A program made the position numbers and the translations under genes. From contig NC_015574.1 in the NCBI RefSeq assembly GCF_000214725.1, positions 1,190,001-1,254,000 of the forward strand: a stretch of DNA of 64,000 nucleotides, written 5' to 3'. This document shows positions 45,356 through 54,322 of this stretch, one piece after another; position 1 is the stretch's first letter; every line of letters begins with the position of its first letter. The notes beneath the pieces are model-generated. The model worked only from the letters and a program-made list of their open reading frames with translations. It was not told the origin of the DNA and did no database searches. The DNA is from Methanobacterium paludis. Lineage in GTDB: Archaea > Methanobacteriota > Methanobacteria > Methanobacteriales > Methanobacteriaceae.

Positions 45356-45562
45356 TCATTGGTTAGACATGAAAATAGAAGGGTCACTGTCTTTAGTTAG
45401 ATATTCCTCAAATACTTTTTTAGTATTTTCACGATCAATAATCGCTGCTCTTGTTAATGTTTCTAAGTCTTCTCGTGTTAATTTTTTGAGTTCTTGATCT
45501 AATTTTTCATATTTATCTTCCCAATTTGTTTCAATGATCTGTAAAATTTTATTCATGTTCAT
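45356..45562 (-). CDS. Hypothetical helical protein, 68 aa
   Basis: From the ATG at 45562 (MNMNKILQIIETNWEDKYEK), with GGTGGG close upstream. Charged, helical, no family recognised. An extended start at 45595 is possible. Confidence 0.55.
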   Translation of the reverse strand: MNMNKILQIIETNWEDKYEKLDQELKKLTREDLETLTRAAIIDRENTKKVFEEYLTKDSDPSIFMSNQ

Positions 45563-45794
45563 ATATTCCCACCCAGTTCCACCTTTGTTTATCATAATAT
45601 TATGATCAAATTTTCTTAAAAGGTTATTCCTAAAACTTTAAATAGTACTTAGATTTTAGTGTTTATAGTGTTTTCAGGTTTCGTTATACAATTAAGAATT
45701 TACCTTTACTTCGTTATAGATATATGTCTAGATACAGGGACATAAGACTAAAACACGAACAATTAGAAAATTTTAAATAATAAAAAAAATAAAT

Positions 45795-45905
45795 TAAACT
45801 AAACGTGAGTTAATTAACTCATAACTTGGATATTGAGAATACTTTGGATAGATATGCAAGATAGGTAAAAAAGGGGGAGGTAGACACCCTAACCCCTTTT
45901 TTACC
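45795..45905. ncRNA. Conserved two-hairpin element, copy 1
   Basis: A palindrome GAGTTAATTAACTC (45807-45820) is followed by TTGGATATTGAG..., then a perfect 13-bp stem GGTAAAAAAGGGG (45864-45876)/CCCCTTTTTTACC (45893-45905). The loop GAGGTAGACACCCTAA can itself pair. About 110 bp of this recurs at 63515-63622 with compensating or neutral change. No ORF. The second hairpin lies just after the stop of the gene ending at 45928 (minus strand), so a shared terminator is one reading; the conserved upstream part argues for a longer RNA. Confidence 0.5.
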
Positions 45906-45927
45906 ATTAAACTTCTCTATTTTCTTA

Positions 45928-46197
45928 TTATTTTAAAAAATAGTTATATGCATCCTCCAAATTTAACACCATACTCACAGTACTGGGAGCATATACTATT
46001 CTTTTTACAACATTTGCTTGAATTGCCCGCCTCAAAATATTACGGATTTGAGGTTCTTCATCCCTTTTGAAGGAGATAACAATAGAATTTGTTTCAAAAT
46101 GGAGTTCACAGTCAAAAAGATGGTGGAACATACGGCTTAAGTCCGCTTCATTTTCCCTCATGGAATCAATTGATTTTGAAAAGTTTTTATCAGTCAT
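45928..46197 (-). CDS. Hypothetical protein, 89 aa
   Basis: MTDKNFSKSIDSMRENEADLS, then a beta-rich part (CELHFETNSIVISFKRDEEP) and RIVYAPSTVSMVLNLEDAYN. GGGAGGA lies about 16 nt upstream. No family recognised. The hairpin element follows its stop codon. Confidence 0.55.
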   Translation of the reverse strand: MTDKNFSKSIDSMRENEADLSRMFHHLFDCELHFETNSIVISFKRDEEPQIRNILRRAIQANVVKRIVYAPSTVSMVLNLEDAYNYFLK

Positions 46198-46522
46198 TTA
46201 ATCATTCCATTCCTCCCACCTTAGAATTAAATTTATTCATATCTTTTTGATAAACTTTATTCCTAAAAATTTTTATAATATGATGTTCTTAGTAATAGAT
46301 GTGAATAAACCTTCATCAACCCATGGTGTTAGTTTATAACAATTTTTTTTAAGTGCTTGCACATACTAAAAAAGGAAGACACAGCCCACTATTCTGCTCA
46401 AAATATTTCTACACACAAGCTGTGTCTTCCGTGCCTCCTATTTCTAAAGTATTTCCCTTTTTTAGTGTCAAAACCGTACAAATCATAACCAGTTCCAAAA
46501 GATTAATGATTATAATATTTGA
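46198..46522. repeat. Intergenic region with inverted repeat GGAAGACACAGC ... GCTGTGTCTTCC
   Basis: Perfect 12-bp arms at 46374-46385 and 46419-46430 with a 33-nt loop, between converging transcripts. It may be a terminator or the remnant of a small mobile element. No gene. Confidence 0.5.
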
Positions 46523-47302
46523 TCAGAGTTTAATCCTTGGGACCAGATCAATCGACTCTTCAGGGCAAAACCTCCTGCAAACACCACAACCGTGACAATT
46601 AGGATTTATCTCTGCTTTTCCGTTATTAATTGAAATTCCAGCAAATTGACAGACATCTCTGCATTTTCCACATCCAGTACATGCATCGTGATTCACCTTT
46701 GCTACCTCATGCCCCTTGAATATTATCTTAGAAGATTTATATTGATTTTTAAGGTGAAATAACAAACAACCTTGATTATCACAGTTGCATATAGCTCCAA
46801 TGTAAGGGGTTAGGAATGTCCATACTGTATGTATAGCACCATTCGATTCGACTGATTCTAATAATTCTGTAACATTTTCACATCCCATATCAGACAGTCC
46901 TGAGAATTCAGGGATATTTTCCACGATGTCAGCTGTTGTTCCAAAGAGTATACATTTTTTCTCTCCTTTACCGAATAAGTATTTCTGGCATGGGCAGTCT
47001 ATAACACTGACTCTTCCAGGGATGCTGCAGATGGCAGTGGCATCTTCCAGTGAAATCACCTGCCCTGCATGTTTTTGAGAAAAATAATTATTAAGTTTCA
47101 CCTTTGCATACCCTTGGATGAAGGGTATTTTTCCAGCGATATCCATTTCTCTGGTTTTTCTTCTGTAGTTCTTTTCATAGTTTCTAAAAAAATCCTCGAT
47201 GAATTCATCTCTTCCACCGGAAGACGCCAGTTTTTCGGCATAATTCTTGCTCTCTAAAAACCATTTTTTGCCAGCACCATGTTGAATACAAAATTCACAC
47301 AT
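46523..47302 (-). CDS. 4Fe-4S ferredoxin-domain protein
   Basis: 259 residues from the ATG at 47302 (GGTGAT immediately upstream). It starts CEFCIQHGAGKKWF. The central part has VIDCPCQKYLFGKGEKKCILFG and CNCDNQGCLL, a Cys pattern seen in 4Fe-4S proteins with an N-terminal sensor-like part. The C-terminus holds two ferredoxin clusters, CTGCGKCRDVC and CHGCGVCRRFCP. Probably an electron-transfer protein of the cytosol; the partner is unknown. Confidence 0.82.
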   Translation of the reverse strand: MCEFCIQHGAGKKWFLESKNYAEKLASSGGRDEFIEDFFRNYEKNYRRKTREMDIAGKIPFIQGYAKVKLNNYFSQKHAGQVISLEDATAICSIPGRVSVIDCPCQKYLFGKGEKKCILFGTTADIVENIPEFSGLSDMGCENVTELLESVESNGAIHTVWTFLTPYIGAICNCDNQGCLLFHLKNQYKSSKIIFKGHEVAKVNHDACTGCGKCRDVCQFAGISINNGKAEINPNCHGCGVCRRFCPEESIDLVPRIKL

Positions 47303-47491
47303 CAAATCACCTGATTCATCATTAGATAATAAATAGGATAAAAACTATTACTTTATAACTCAAAAATTTAAAAAAGTTTACTTTAAAAAAAGCACAAATA
47401 GCAGGTTAATGAACATACAAAATATTCATAAAGTTTTTATTTCTTTTTAGAATAAATCAAATTCAAATTTTAAAAAAATAGTTTTAAAATA

Positions 47492-47730
47492 TTATTCTAG
47501 TAGATCCTGGCGAAAAAGTTGGACGTTACCACATTTATTACAAACTAAAACCATCCAATTATTTGTTGCTATTGTGCGTAAACCTAATTTTCGTACCTTT
47601 TCACATATTCCAGGGTCAGTACCGGGCTTGGCATATACTTCATAGACTCCTTCTTCACAAAATAAATTAAATCGTATTTATGAGAATTTGGTATGAATTT
47701 GGTAGGGATTTTGGTGTAAATGTGAAATAC
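47492..47730 (-). pseudogene. Zinc-ribbon ORF without a usable start, copy 1
   Basis: The frame reads HKYDLIYFCEEGVYEVYAKP, then GTDPGICEKVRKLGLRT, then NNWMVLVCNKCGNVQLFRQD, and stops at 47492. It contains C...C and CNKC Zn-type pairs. Upstream an in-frame stop is reached with no ATG, GTG or TTG in a sensible place. A second copy (60956-61125) differs mainly at silent or mild sites, and a short fragment lies at 59183-59222. Either it is a decayed gene that was duplicated or it uses a non-standard start. Confidence 0.45.
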
Positions 47731-47763
47731 TTACTTAACGTAATTATATGATAAAATGTATTT

Positions 47764-48945
47764 ATGTCATTTTTATCGCTGGTGGTGAAAAATCCATTCA
47801 GAAACAAAACAAGGACTTCCCTTGCAATCGTTGGGATTGCAATAGGAATAACTATCATAGTGGCAATGGGTATGATTACAAGTGGTCTTCAATCTAGTAC
47901 CCAAAGCACACTGAAGGCGGGTGCAGCCGAAATTACGGTGACAAACGCGAGTTCAAACTCATTTGGTTCAAGTGGAGGTACACTAGCCCAAAGCTGGGTA
48001 ACCAAGGTGGAAAATATAAGCGGAGTTAAAACTGCTGCAGGATTTTTAAGTGTAAGTAACTCTAGTTCCAGCAATACATCTGGAAGTTCTACAAGTTCCT
48101 CCAGTGGATCAAGCCCAGGTGGATCAAGTATGGGTGGTTTGACCATAATTGGTATTGACAGCACCCAGTTAAGTCTTGCAGGAGTTAGTAGTACTGATGT
48201 TAACGGAAGTTTGTTCAGCAACGGAAGTACAAGTGAAGTTATAATTGGTAAAAATTCAGCTCAATCTCTTAACAAAACTATTGGAGATACAATAAATCTC
48301 TACGGTAAAGATTTCACGATCACAGGAATTTATCAAACTGGAAACATTATGCAAGATCAAAACGTATACATGTCACTTAACACCCTCCAGAACATCACAA
48401 ACAACACAGGCAAAATCAGCAGCATATATGTTAAGGATGCTGACAATACAAACGATACACAGGTGAGTAACGCAATTAAAGCTGCATATCCAAATGATTT
48501 GTCCACAACAACAGCGGAAGATCAGGCCAACAAAATGAACAGTATCATGGGAACAATAGACTCAGCTTCATGGGCAATTTCACTCCTGGCAATATTCATT
48601 GGAGGAATTGGAGTTATAAACACCATGATAATGTCCGTGTTTGAGAGAACAAGAGAAATAGGAGTTCTTAAAGCTGTCGGATGGAAAAACAGAAGAATTT
48701 TAGGAATGATAATCGGTGAATCCATCGTACTCACATTCTTAGCTGCAGTTGTAGGTACAATTGTAGGTGTGGTGGGAGTTGAAGCTCTACTGTACTTCTC
48801 AGGCACTTCAATGACAGCGACGTTTACATTGGCTATATTATTAAGAGCTTTCGGAGTGGCTTTATTGGTAGGAGTAATTGGTGGGCTTTACCCTGCTTAC
48901 AGGGCTACAAAACTAGCACCAACGGAGGCACTGAGATATGAATAA
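47764..48945 (+). CDS. ABC transporter permease, MacB/FtsX family
   Basis: 393 residues: first TM helix (SLAIVGIAIGITIIVAMGMI), then a MacB-type extracytoplasmic domain with a low-complexity Ser-rich insertion (SSSSNTSGSSTSSSSGSS, about 100-118). Three C-terminal helices follow, with SVFERTREIGVLKAVGWKNRRILG and the terminal YRATKLAPTEALRYE. Translation may be leaderless (no ribosome site before the ATG). It overlaps the ATPase gene by 8 nt. A homologous system lies at 1858-3704. Confidence 0.9.
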   Translation: MSFLSLVVKNPFRNKTRTSLAIVGIAIGITIIVAMGMITSGLQSSTQSTLKAGAAEITVTNASSNSFGSSGGTLAQSWVTKVENISGVKTAAGFLSVSNSSSSNTSGSSTSSSSGSSPGGSSMGGLTIIGIDSTQLSLAGVSSTDVNGSLFSNGSTSEVIIGKNSAQSLNKTIGDTINLYGKDFTITGIYQTGNIMQDQNVYMSLNTLQNITNNTGKISSIYVKDADNTNDTQVSNAIKAAYPNDLSTTTAEDQANKMNSIMGTIDSASWAISLLAIFIGGIGVINTMIMSVFERTREIGVLKAVGWKNRRILGMIIGESIVLTFLAAVVGTIVGVVGVEALLYFSGTSMTATFTLAILLRAFGVALLVGVIGGLYPAYRATKLAPTEALRYE

Positions 48946-49633
48946 CCACAATATTTCCAAAAAAAATGAAAATATAATTGAAATTAAAAACCTTAAAAAA
49001 AGTTACGACAAAGGAAAGATAAAAGCCTTAAACGGTATTAACCTTGAAGTAAAAGATGGAGAGTTTATATCCATAATGGGACGTTCTGGCTCTGGAAAAT
49101 CAACCCTCCTTAACATGCTCGGAGCACTGGATACTGCAGATGAAGGTTCAATTGAGGTGGCAGGCATAGATCTTATGAAGACAAAAAAACTCGATGAATT
49201 CCGATCAAAGAAGATCGGATTCATCTTCCAATTCCACAATCTGATCCCCAACCTGACTGTAGTTGAAAATGTGGAAATTCCTTTGTATGAAACTAAAACA
49301 TCAAATAAGGATATGAGAGCAAGGGCACTTGAGCTTCTAGACGATGTTAACCTGAGTCACAGGGTAGACCAAAGACCTAACACACTTTCTGGTGGAGAAA
49401 GGCAAAGAGTAGCCATAGCAAGGGCTTTGGTTAATCATCCATCCATTATTTTAGCTGATGAACCTACAGGATCTCTGGATTCCAAGACAGGTGATGTGAT
49501 ACTGAACCTCTTGAATGATATCCAAAAAAAGGAAAACGTAACTTTAATAATGGTAACACACGAACCAGAGGTGGCAAAAAGAGCTGAAAGAATTGTAACC
49601 GTACTCGATGGAAAATTATCCGAAAATTGCTGA
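48938..49633 (+). CDS. ABC transporter ATP-binding protein, LolD/MacB type
   Basis: 231 residues: Walker A GRSGSGKST, signature LSGGERQRVAIARAL, Walker B IILADEPTGSLDS, switch His in VTHEPE. Partner of the permease gene immediately upstream. Substrate unknown, exporter type inferred from family. Confidence 0.92.
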   Translation: MNNHNISKKNENIIEIKNLKKSYDKGKIKALNGINLEVKDGEFISIMGRSGSGKSTLLNMLGALDTADEGSIEVAGIDLMKTKKLDEFRSKKIGFIFQFHNLIPNLTVVENVEIPLYETKTSNKDMRARALELLDDVNLSHRVDQRPNTLSGGERQRVAIARALVNHPSIILADEPTGSLDSKTGDVILNLLNDIQKKENVTLIMVTHEPEVAKRAERIVTVLDGKLSENC

Positions 49634-49970
49634 GCTAAAAAAACTTATGAAACTTTTTTTTACATTTTTTTATTTTAACGGATAAAGTTAATTACAACGC
49701 ATTTTCCTGATTCCCTCCCTTATTTTAATACACACTATCTCCATATTAATAATTGAACAGTCTATAAGATTATATTTTGTGTTATAACCGTGGTAAATCA
49801 AGTTTCAGGAAAAAAATAATAAAATAATCATCAAAATTAATTGTTTTAATTTAACCTAACCATAAAATTTACTATTAATATTTGAATAGGAACTTTTATT
49901 ATTAATACTCCAAAACTTATCAATCACTGAAATAAAATGTTAAAACATTTTAGAAAAGGAGGAGAGGAAA
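49634..49970. repeat. Promoter repeat upstream of DUF3892 gene 1 (49860-49915)
   Basis: CCATAAAATTTACTATTAAT, then AGGAACTTTTATTATTAATACTCCAAAA, recurs at 51273-51330 upstream of the second DUF3892 gene with few changes. It probably holds a shared promoter and operator. The rest of the region has no gene. Confidence 0.6.
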
Positions 49971-50270
49971 ATGAAATGGGCAGATTACGGTATTTCTGCA
50001 GTTAAATACAACAGTACAGATACCCATATTGAAAAAGTTAGAGTCCATCTAGACAATGGAGATACCCTGGAACCTGCAAGTGAATGGTTAAGAACGGATG
50101 TAATTTCCGCATTAGAAAAAGGTAAAACATTCGTTACAATCATAGAAGATGCAGGCAAATGGGCAAAAGGCCAAAAGGTTCATATAATCCCTGTGGACAA
50201 CGCAGAATACATCCGCACAGATACAAATAACACAGCATCAAATAATCTAGATAAATTACCTAAATTTTAA
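49971..50270 (+). CDS. DUF3892-family protein, copy 1
   Basis: 99 residues. It shows the DUF3892 pattern ISAVKYNSTDTHIEKVRVHLDNGDTLEPA, then DVISALEKGKTFVTII, then KGQKVHIIPVDNAEYIRTD..NTASNNLDKLPKF. GGAGGAGAGGAAAATG gives the start. The family's role is unknown. The paralogue at 51390 shares about half of its residues and the same promoter repeat. Confidence 0.82.
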   Translation: MKWADYGISAVKYNSTDTHIEKVRVHLDNGDTLEPASEWLRTDVISALEKGKTFVTIIEDAGKWAKGQKVHIIPVDNAEYIRTDTNNTASNNLDKLPKF

Positions 50271-50330
50271 CTAAAATTTCTTATTATTTTTTGGAGTATT
50301 AAAAAAATCATATCCGTAATATTTTTGATA

Positions 50331-50603
50331 TTAATATATCATTAATTTTAATCCTGTTTCATGTTTTATATATTTGAATTTTGGAGTTTTCTTGGAATCT
50401 GTATTTAATTTTTTTAGTATGTCTAGTTGATTTTCATCAAGTTTTTTGAGGATAGGTATTTCATAAGTATAATCTAATTCATCCTTTTCATCTTCAATAC
50501 AACTAGTATTAATTGACCTAGAATCATCAAATAAGCCCCACTTACTCAATGTTATTGTTACGTTTTGTACTAATTCACTCCAATTATTATCTGATGGTAT
50601 CAT
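50331..50603 (-). CDS. Hypothetical protein, 90 aa
   Basis: AAGGAGGATTTTAATG gives a strong start: MIPSDNNWSELVQNVTITLSKWG. An acidic middle (CIEDEKDELDYTYEIP) and a basic C-terminus are visible; the pattern of strands and helices is mixed. No family recognised. Convergent with DUF3892 gene 1. Confidence 0.6.
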   Translation of the reverse strand: MIPSDNNWSELVQNVTITLSKWGLFDDSRSINTSCIEDEKDELDYTYEIPILKKLDENQLDILKKLNTDSKKTPKFKYIKHETGLKLMIY

Positions 50604-50870
50604 TAAAATCCTCCTTAAACATAGTTTATACTCCTATAACCTGTTTAAAAAGTCTATTCATTTAATTTACATGTCCCATCTATTTGTTTGATTATCTTAT
50701 CATATTACTTTATTAATAAGGTTTGTTTCTGATGTACCTTCATTTTCCCTTCAACTTTCATGAACCTACTAAACGTAATCTTACCCTTTTTAACTAATTT
50801 AACAGAGTTTTGATTTCTTGAGTAAGATTCTTTTGAAATTAAATTTGAAAAATAGAATTAAATCTAAATA
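50604..50870. other. Intergenic region, 267 bp
   Basis: No gene. The last 40 bp (TTGAAAAATAGAATTAAATC ... TATTAAAGTAT) resemble the receiver/88-aa-gene junctions at 56570 and 62735, suggesting a receiver copy once lay here. Confidence 0.35.
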
Positions 50871-51125
50871 TTAAAGTATTATGTCACGTTTATCTGTCCA
50901 AAATTGAAGTAATGTAGATAGCTTTGCCATTTTCACTTCAACAGACATGTCTTTATCAGACATAATATTTTTAAAATTCTGATATACTTCATACTCCATA
51001 AGTCCTAGTTTTGAATGTTTATCATGTAATTTTCCATATTTTTTAGCTAAAGTTACCCTGTCCATTAATGCTACTTCATGCCAAAATAACGCAGCTATTT
51101 CCATTTTTGAATCTTTTTTATCCAT
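50871..51125 (-). CDS. 84-88-aa repeated helical protein, copy 1
   Basis: MDKKDSKMEIAALFWHEVAL ... TLLQFWTDKRDIIL. A close homologue is at 62752-63009 (about 75 percent identical) and a broken one at 56590-56795. All are helical with WHEVALMDRVTL and a conserved MSDxDMSVxVKM. The frame is kept intact in two copies, supporting function. Unknown family. Confidence 0.7.
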   Translation of the reverse strand: MDKKDSKMEIAALFWHEVALMDRVTLAKKYGKLHDKHSKLGLMEYEVYQNFKNIMSDKDMSVEVKMAKLSTLLQFWTDKRDIIL

Positions 51126-51272
51126 GAATTCACCCATATTTTTTATTTAATTAACTAATTTAGATCCACATAGAGATTAAACCAGTTTATCCATAATTAA
51201 CCATCCTCTTATTTGTTATCAAATAATTCTATGTATCCAAACTGAGTAAAATTAATCATTTCTTTAATCTAT

Positions 51273-51330
51273 CCATAAAATTTACTATTAACGTCCAAAT
51301 AGGAACTTTTATTGTTAATACTCCAAAATT
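51273..51330. repeat. Promoter repeat upstream of DUF3892 gene 2
   Basis: Second copy of the 58-bp promoter repeat found at 49860-49915, ending about 60 bp before the start codon. Confidence 0.55.
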
Positions 51331-51389
51331 CCTATATCAAGGGAAATGAAAATACAAAGTTGTTTCAATAGAAAAAGGAGGAGATAGGA

Positions 51390-51695
51390 GTGAGTAAATG
51401 GGCTGATTATTGTATTTCTGCAGTTAGATATAACAATACAGGAAATCACATTGAAAAAGTTCAGGTCTGTGAAGACTATGGTAAAACATTAGGAAATTTT
51501 GAAGAATGGCTACGAAGTAATGTTATTTCATCATTAGACAATAATAAAACATTTGTAACAATCTTAATGAATGAAGGGGGGTCTTGTAGTAGAGGTGTAG
51601 ATGTTCATGGAGTCAACGTAAATGGGAAGAAGTATATTAGAACTGATGAAGACCAGACAACTCAAGATAATTTAGGAGATCTTCCTAGGTTTTAA
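51390..51695 (+). CDS. DUF3892-family protein, copy 2
   Basis: 101 residues with ISAVRYNNTGNHIEKVQVCED, EWLRSNVISSLDNNKTFVTIL, VDVHGVNVNGKKYIRTD and NLGDLPRF. A ribosome site GGAGGAGATAGG lies before a GTG start (GTGAGTAAATGG). Diverged paralogue of 49971-50270. Confidence 0.82.
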   Translation: MSKWADYCISAVRYNNTGNHIEKVQVCEDYGKTLGNFEEWLRSNVISSLDNNKTFVTILMNEGGSCSRGVDVHGVNVNGKKYIRTDEDQTTQDNLGDLPRF

Positions 51696-51978
51696 TTATT
51701 AACATACAAAATTTCTTATAAAACCTAAGAAAATATAATCATCCATTTTTTTGGCTAATTTGGCTACCGTTAGATTTCATATTCTGAGCCCGGCTAAGTA
51801 GATTCCTATAGGGCCCAAATGTAGCCTTTTTGGATAAGTCTTAATGAAAAGTTAAATAAAACAATAAGCACATAGAACGCTTAATTTGGTTACCTCATAA
51901 AAAAATTACAAAATCGCCGAAAAAAAGAAACTTAAGAAAACTCTCAAACAAAACTAAAATGTTTCAATTGAAGTAAAA

Positions 51979-52260
51979 TTAATCCTTACCTTTTTTCATT
52001 AAATACATTAATACTTGTGATTCAGTTTCTTCAAATCGTATCTCCTTTATTTTATAATAACCTGAAACATCTTTCCCTCTATGATCATGCCCAACTATTT
52101 TAACATCTTCCAAATTGTTAAAGTCATTGTTAACTATTTCTGCGTTAGAACCATGAATTAATAATTGTAAAAATTGATTACCTATAAAATAGTTCCTTGT
52201 AAACTCTTCATACTCTATACATCTCTGTTTACCATTCTCTTTTGTTATACAAAAACCCAT
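51979..52260 (-). CDS. Hypothetical protein, 93 aa
   Basis: GGAGGGGTGAGAATATG gives a strong start. The C-terminal half, LEDVKIVGHDHRGKDVSGYYKIKEI...SQVLMYL, resembles the C-terminal half of 52816-53085 (NLKVKNVYDTKGIDCSGSYEIKTL...NVLDLAL), suggesting a shared small beta-rich domain. No family recognised. A 283-bp gap upstream of 51979 on the plus side shows no gene. Confidence 0.6.
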   Translation of the reverse strand: MGFCITKENGKQRCIEYEEFTRNYFIGNQFLQLLIHGSNAEIVNNDFNNLEDVKIVGHDHRGKDVSGYYKIKEIRFEETESQVLMYLMKKGKD

Positions 52261-52479
52261 ATTCTCACCCCTCCTTTCATATATTGTTGATGTTTTACTA
52301 TCTCTTTAGCAATGTATAACTAAATATGTAAACCATTAATTAACCAATTCTTCTCTTTTTTTTCAGGGTAATTCATCCCCTTCTTCTTTCTCTAACCTTT
52401 TCACTTCATTGCTATCTAAACTTATAACATTGTTGTTAATAAGATCGTGCATTAAATTTTAGGATCTGAAAAAAATGAG

Positions 52480-52791
52480 AGAAAAAATCAATGTATAACT
52501 GGGAAGCGTTCAAAAACACTACTCTTTCCACTTTAGGGTCGTTGAAAAGCTCCCCAAAAAGTTTAAAAAATACTATGAACTGGACTTTGAAGAATTCCTA
52601 AAATAGGTTAAAAAGAAAAAAGGTTAATATTAAACCTAAGAAAACACAAGAACGGTTAAAATAATGAATTTAATAGAAGTTTTGCAATCATTAATCCTCT
52701 TCTCCAACAGATAAAGGGAAACCGACAGGGAGATCGATGAAATGGTCTATGATCTGTACGGTTTGACATCTAAAAAGGGAGATTGTTGAAG
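52480..52791 (+). pseudogene. C-terminal relic of a type IIG / PglX-like adenine methylase
   Basis: Pieces in different frames read in order: VVEKLPKKFKKYYELDFEEFLK, then KRKKVNIKPKKTQERLK, then ETDREIDEMVYDLYGLTSKKGDC. The last matches the highly typical end of Eco57I/type IIG and BREX PglX methylases (DREID.MVY.LYGLT). Stops and frameshifts separate the pieces; the catalytic part is gone. Shows that a restriction or BREX system once stood here. Confidence 0.65.
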
Positions 52792-52815
52792 AGAGTTTAA
52801 ACAACTAAAAAATGA

Positions 52816-53085
52816 TCATAAATTACTTAGCGCTAAGTCTAAGACATTCCCTTGCTTATTTAAAGTCTTTATTTCATAAGAGCCTGAACAATCTATTCCC
52901 TTAGTATCATACACATTTTTTACTTTAAGATTTTTGCCTTTTACAGATTCTAAAAATCTGTTTATTTTATCTAAATCCCAACCTCGAATTTTAATGTTCA
53001 AAGTACCATCCGTACCACGATCAACCAAACGAAGGTCTGTATTTTCAATATTTATGCTATATTCATGTTTTGTACCTATTCTCAT
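52816..53085 (-). CDS. Hypothetical protein, 89 aa
   Basis: MRIGTKHEYSINIENTDLRL ... SGSYEIKTLNKQGNVLDLALSNL. Beta-rich with RGWDLDKINRFLESVK in the middle. Its C-terminal half resembles that of 51979-52260. Unknown. Confidence 0.6.
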   Translation of the reverse strand: MRIGTKHEYSINIENTDLRLVDRGTDGTLNIKIRGWDLDKINRFLESVKGKNLKVKNVYDTKGIDCSGSYEIKTLNKQGNVLDLALSNL

Positions 53086-53485
53086 ATTACCACAGTCTTA
53101 ATATTTAAATAAACTCTTATATTAAACTTTATCTTCCGAAAAACTCACTTTATTATTTAACAAACCTGTTTTAATTTTTGATTCCTTGGAAATATAGATT
53201 TAAACTCTTAGTTTTACTTTTATTTTGGAGTTTAAGGCATTTATAGATGTTTTTACTCCATAATGCTCTAACTTTACGAACAGGACATATTACATTTGTT
53301 CATAGATATGATAACATGAAACCATGTCCTACTTGATTACTGTTAATATATTCCATGTACTATTTTTTTCCAGTTTCTGTGAAACTTCCAACTTTGATAT
53401 TTATGAGCTTTAAAAACAGTTTTTATCTTCTCTAAAGTTTCTTCCAGGATTTTATACTGCTTTTAGTGAACCTTTAAAGGTTTAT
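53086..53485. other. Intergenic region, 400 bp
   Basis: No intact gene. A plus-strand stretch near 53278-53333 reads HITFVHRYDNMKPCPT before a stop and may be a scrap of a lost gene; not identified. Confidence 0.3.
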
Positions 53486-53857
53486 TTAATCAAACTCCAA
53501 AACTTCTTTACTTATAAGTTCACCCACATTTGTTTCAAATATTAATTTTATTTCAACATTGTAAGCTGTCATTTGTTGACGTCGCATCCGTAATTGTTCT
53601 CGAATTTCATGTTCAACCGTTTTGAAGTCATCTTTATTTTTTAAAACAACTGTGATTTGTGCCATCTTATTTCTTTCATCCCTAAAACCATAAGCTTCGC
53701 CTGGAACTTTTTTTGCTTCCAGATATTTCTTTATGGTCTTCACAGCTCGGTCAAAATCTGCAAATATGCCTTTAACTTTACGTGCATCAAAGTCCACGTT
53801 TGCATCATTAGTTCCGGTTGCATTCATGGTTCCATCCTGTGGTTTATCTGTTTCCAT
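53486..53857 (-). CDS. 123-aa repeated conserved protein, copy 1
   Basis: DFDARKVKGIFADFDRAVKTIKKYLEAKK, GEAYGFRDERNKMAQITVVL, DDFKTVEHEIREQLRMRRQQ and a C-terminal strand. The copy at 63011-63388 is about 85 percent identical from residue 20 on, with a diverged N-terminus. GGAGG precedes the ATG. Last of a chain of small minus-strand genes (54501 to 53486). Function unknown; soluble, mixed alpha/beta. Confidence 0.72.
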   Translation of the reverse strand: METDKPQDGTMNATGTNDANVDFDARKVKGIFADFDRAVKTIKKYLEAKKVPGEAYGFRDERNKMAQITVVLKNKDDFKTVEHEIREQLRMRRQQMTAYNVEIKLIFETNVGELISKEVLEFD

Positions 53858-53860
53858 GTT

Positions 53861-54016
53861 TTAATCCTCCTTTTTTTTAAGTTTTAACGGATTCATGAAG
53901 AGTCTGCCCATGATTTCCTCAACTTTTGAATGTTCATATTTTGCATTAATTTTTATTTCTGCGACATCCTCGTACTCAATTACTTTGCCTGTGTTAAAGA
54001 TCAGTTTAACTTTCAC
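53861..54016 (-). CDS. 51-aa small protein, GTG start
   Basis: VKVKLIFNTGKVIEYEDVAE ... MNPLKLKKKED. GGCGAT lies just before the GTG, and the previous frame stops directly at it (TAAGTG). Its own stop lies in the GGAGG site of the next gene (53857). Tight packing suggests an operon of phage or plasmid style. No family recognised. Confidence 0.6.
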   Translation of the reverse strand: MKVKLIFNTGKVIEYEDVAEIKINAKYEHSKVEEIMGRLFMNPLKLKKKED

Positions 54017-54144
54017 TTAATCGCCTTTCATTTCATAAATCATAAACTTAATAAAATCTCTTCGTTCAGCCCTTGGAACATATATCCGCTGCCCTAAGAT
54101 TATTTTTATTAATTCCTCATCAGAAAATCATCCAAATTAATCAC
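54017..54144 (-). pseudogene. Frameshifted small gene
   Basis: GGAAGGTGATT starts at GTG 54144 (VINLDDFLMRN then stop). The sequence continues one frame over as DEELIKIILGQRIYVPRAERRDFI and KFMIYEMKGD, stopping exactly at the next gene's GTG. One lost base near 54115 explains it. Confidence 0.45.
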
Positions 54145-54220
54145 CTTCCTTAAATAAACATCCACCTCCACAAAGATAAAATATATTCTTTTATCCATGA
54201 AATCATCTTTTTTTATTATT

Positions 54221-54322
54221 TCAATACATTGCTGTTGAGGTATAGTAAACTCCTTCATTTTTAGAGCCGTACCTCTCTTTAAATTCTATTTCAGTCCTGC
54301 ATTCTTTACAAATTACCATCAT
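54221..54322 (-). CDS. 33-aa small protein with a CxxC motif
   Basis: GGAGATCAAAATG starts MMVICKECRTEIEFKERYGS, ending STAMY. One Cys pair (CKEC). It overlaps the end of the preceding frame (54319). Part of the small-gene chain. Confidence 0.4.
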   Translation of the reverse strand: MMVICKECRTEIEFKERYGSKNEGVYYTSTAMY

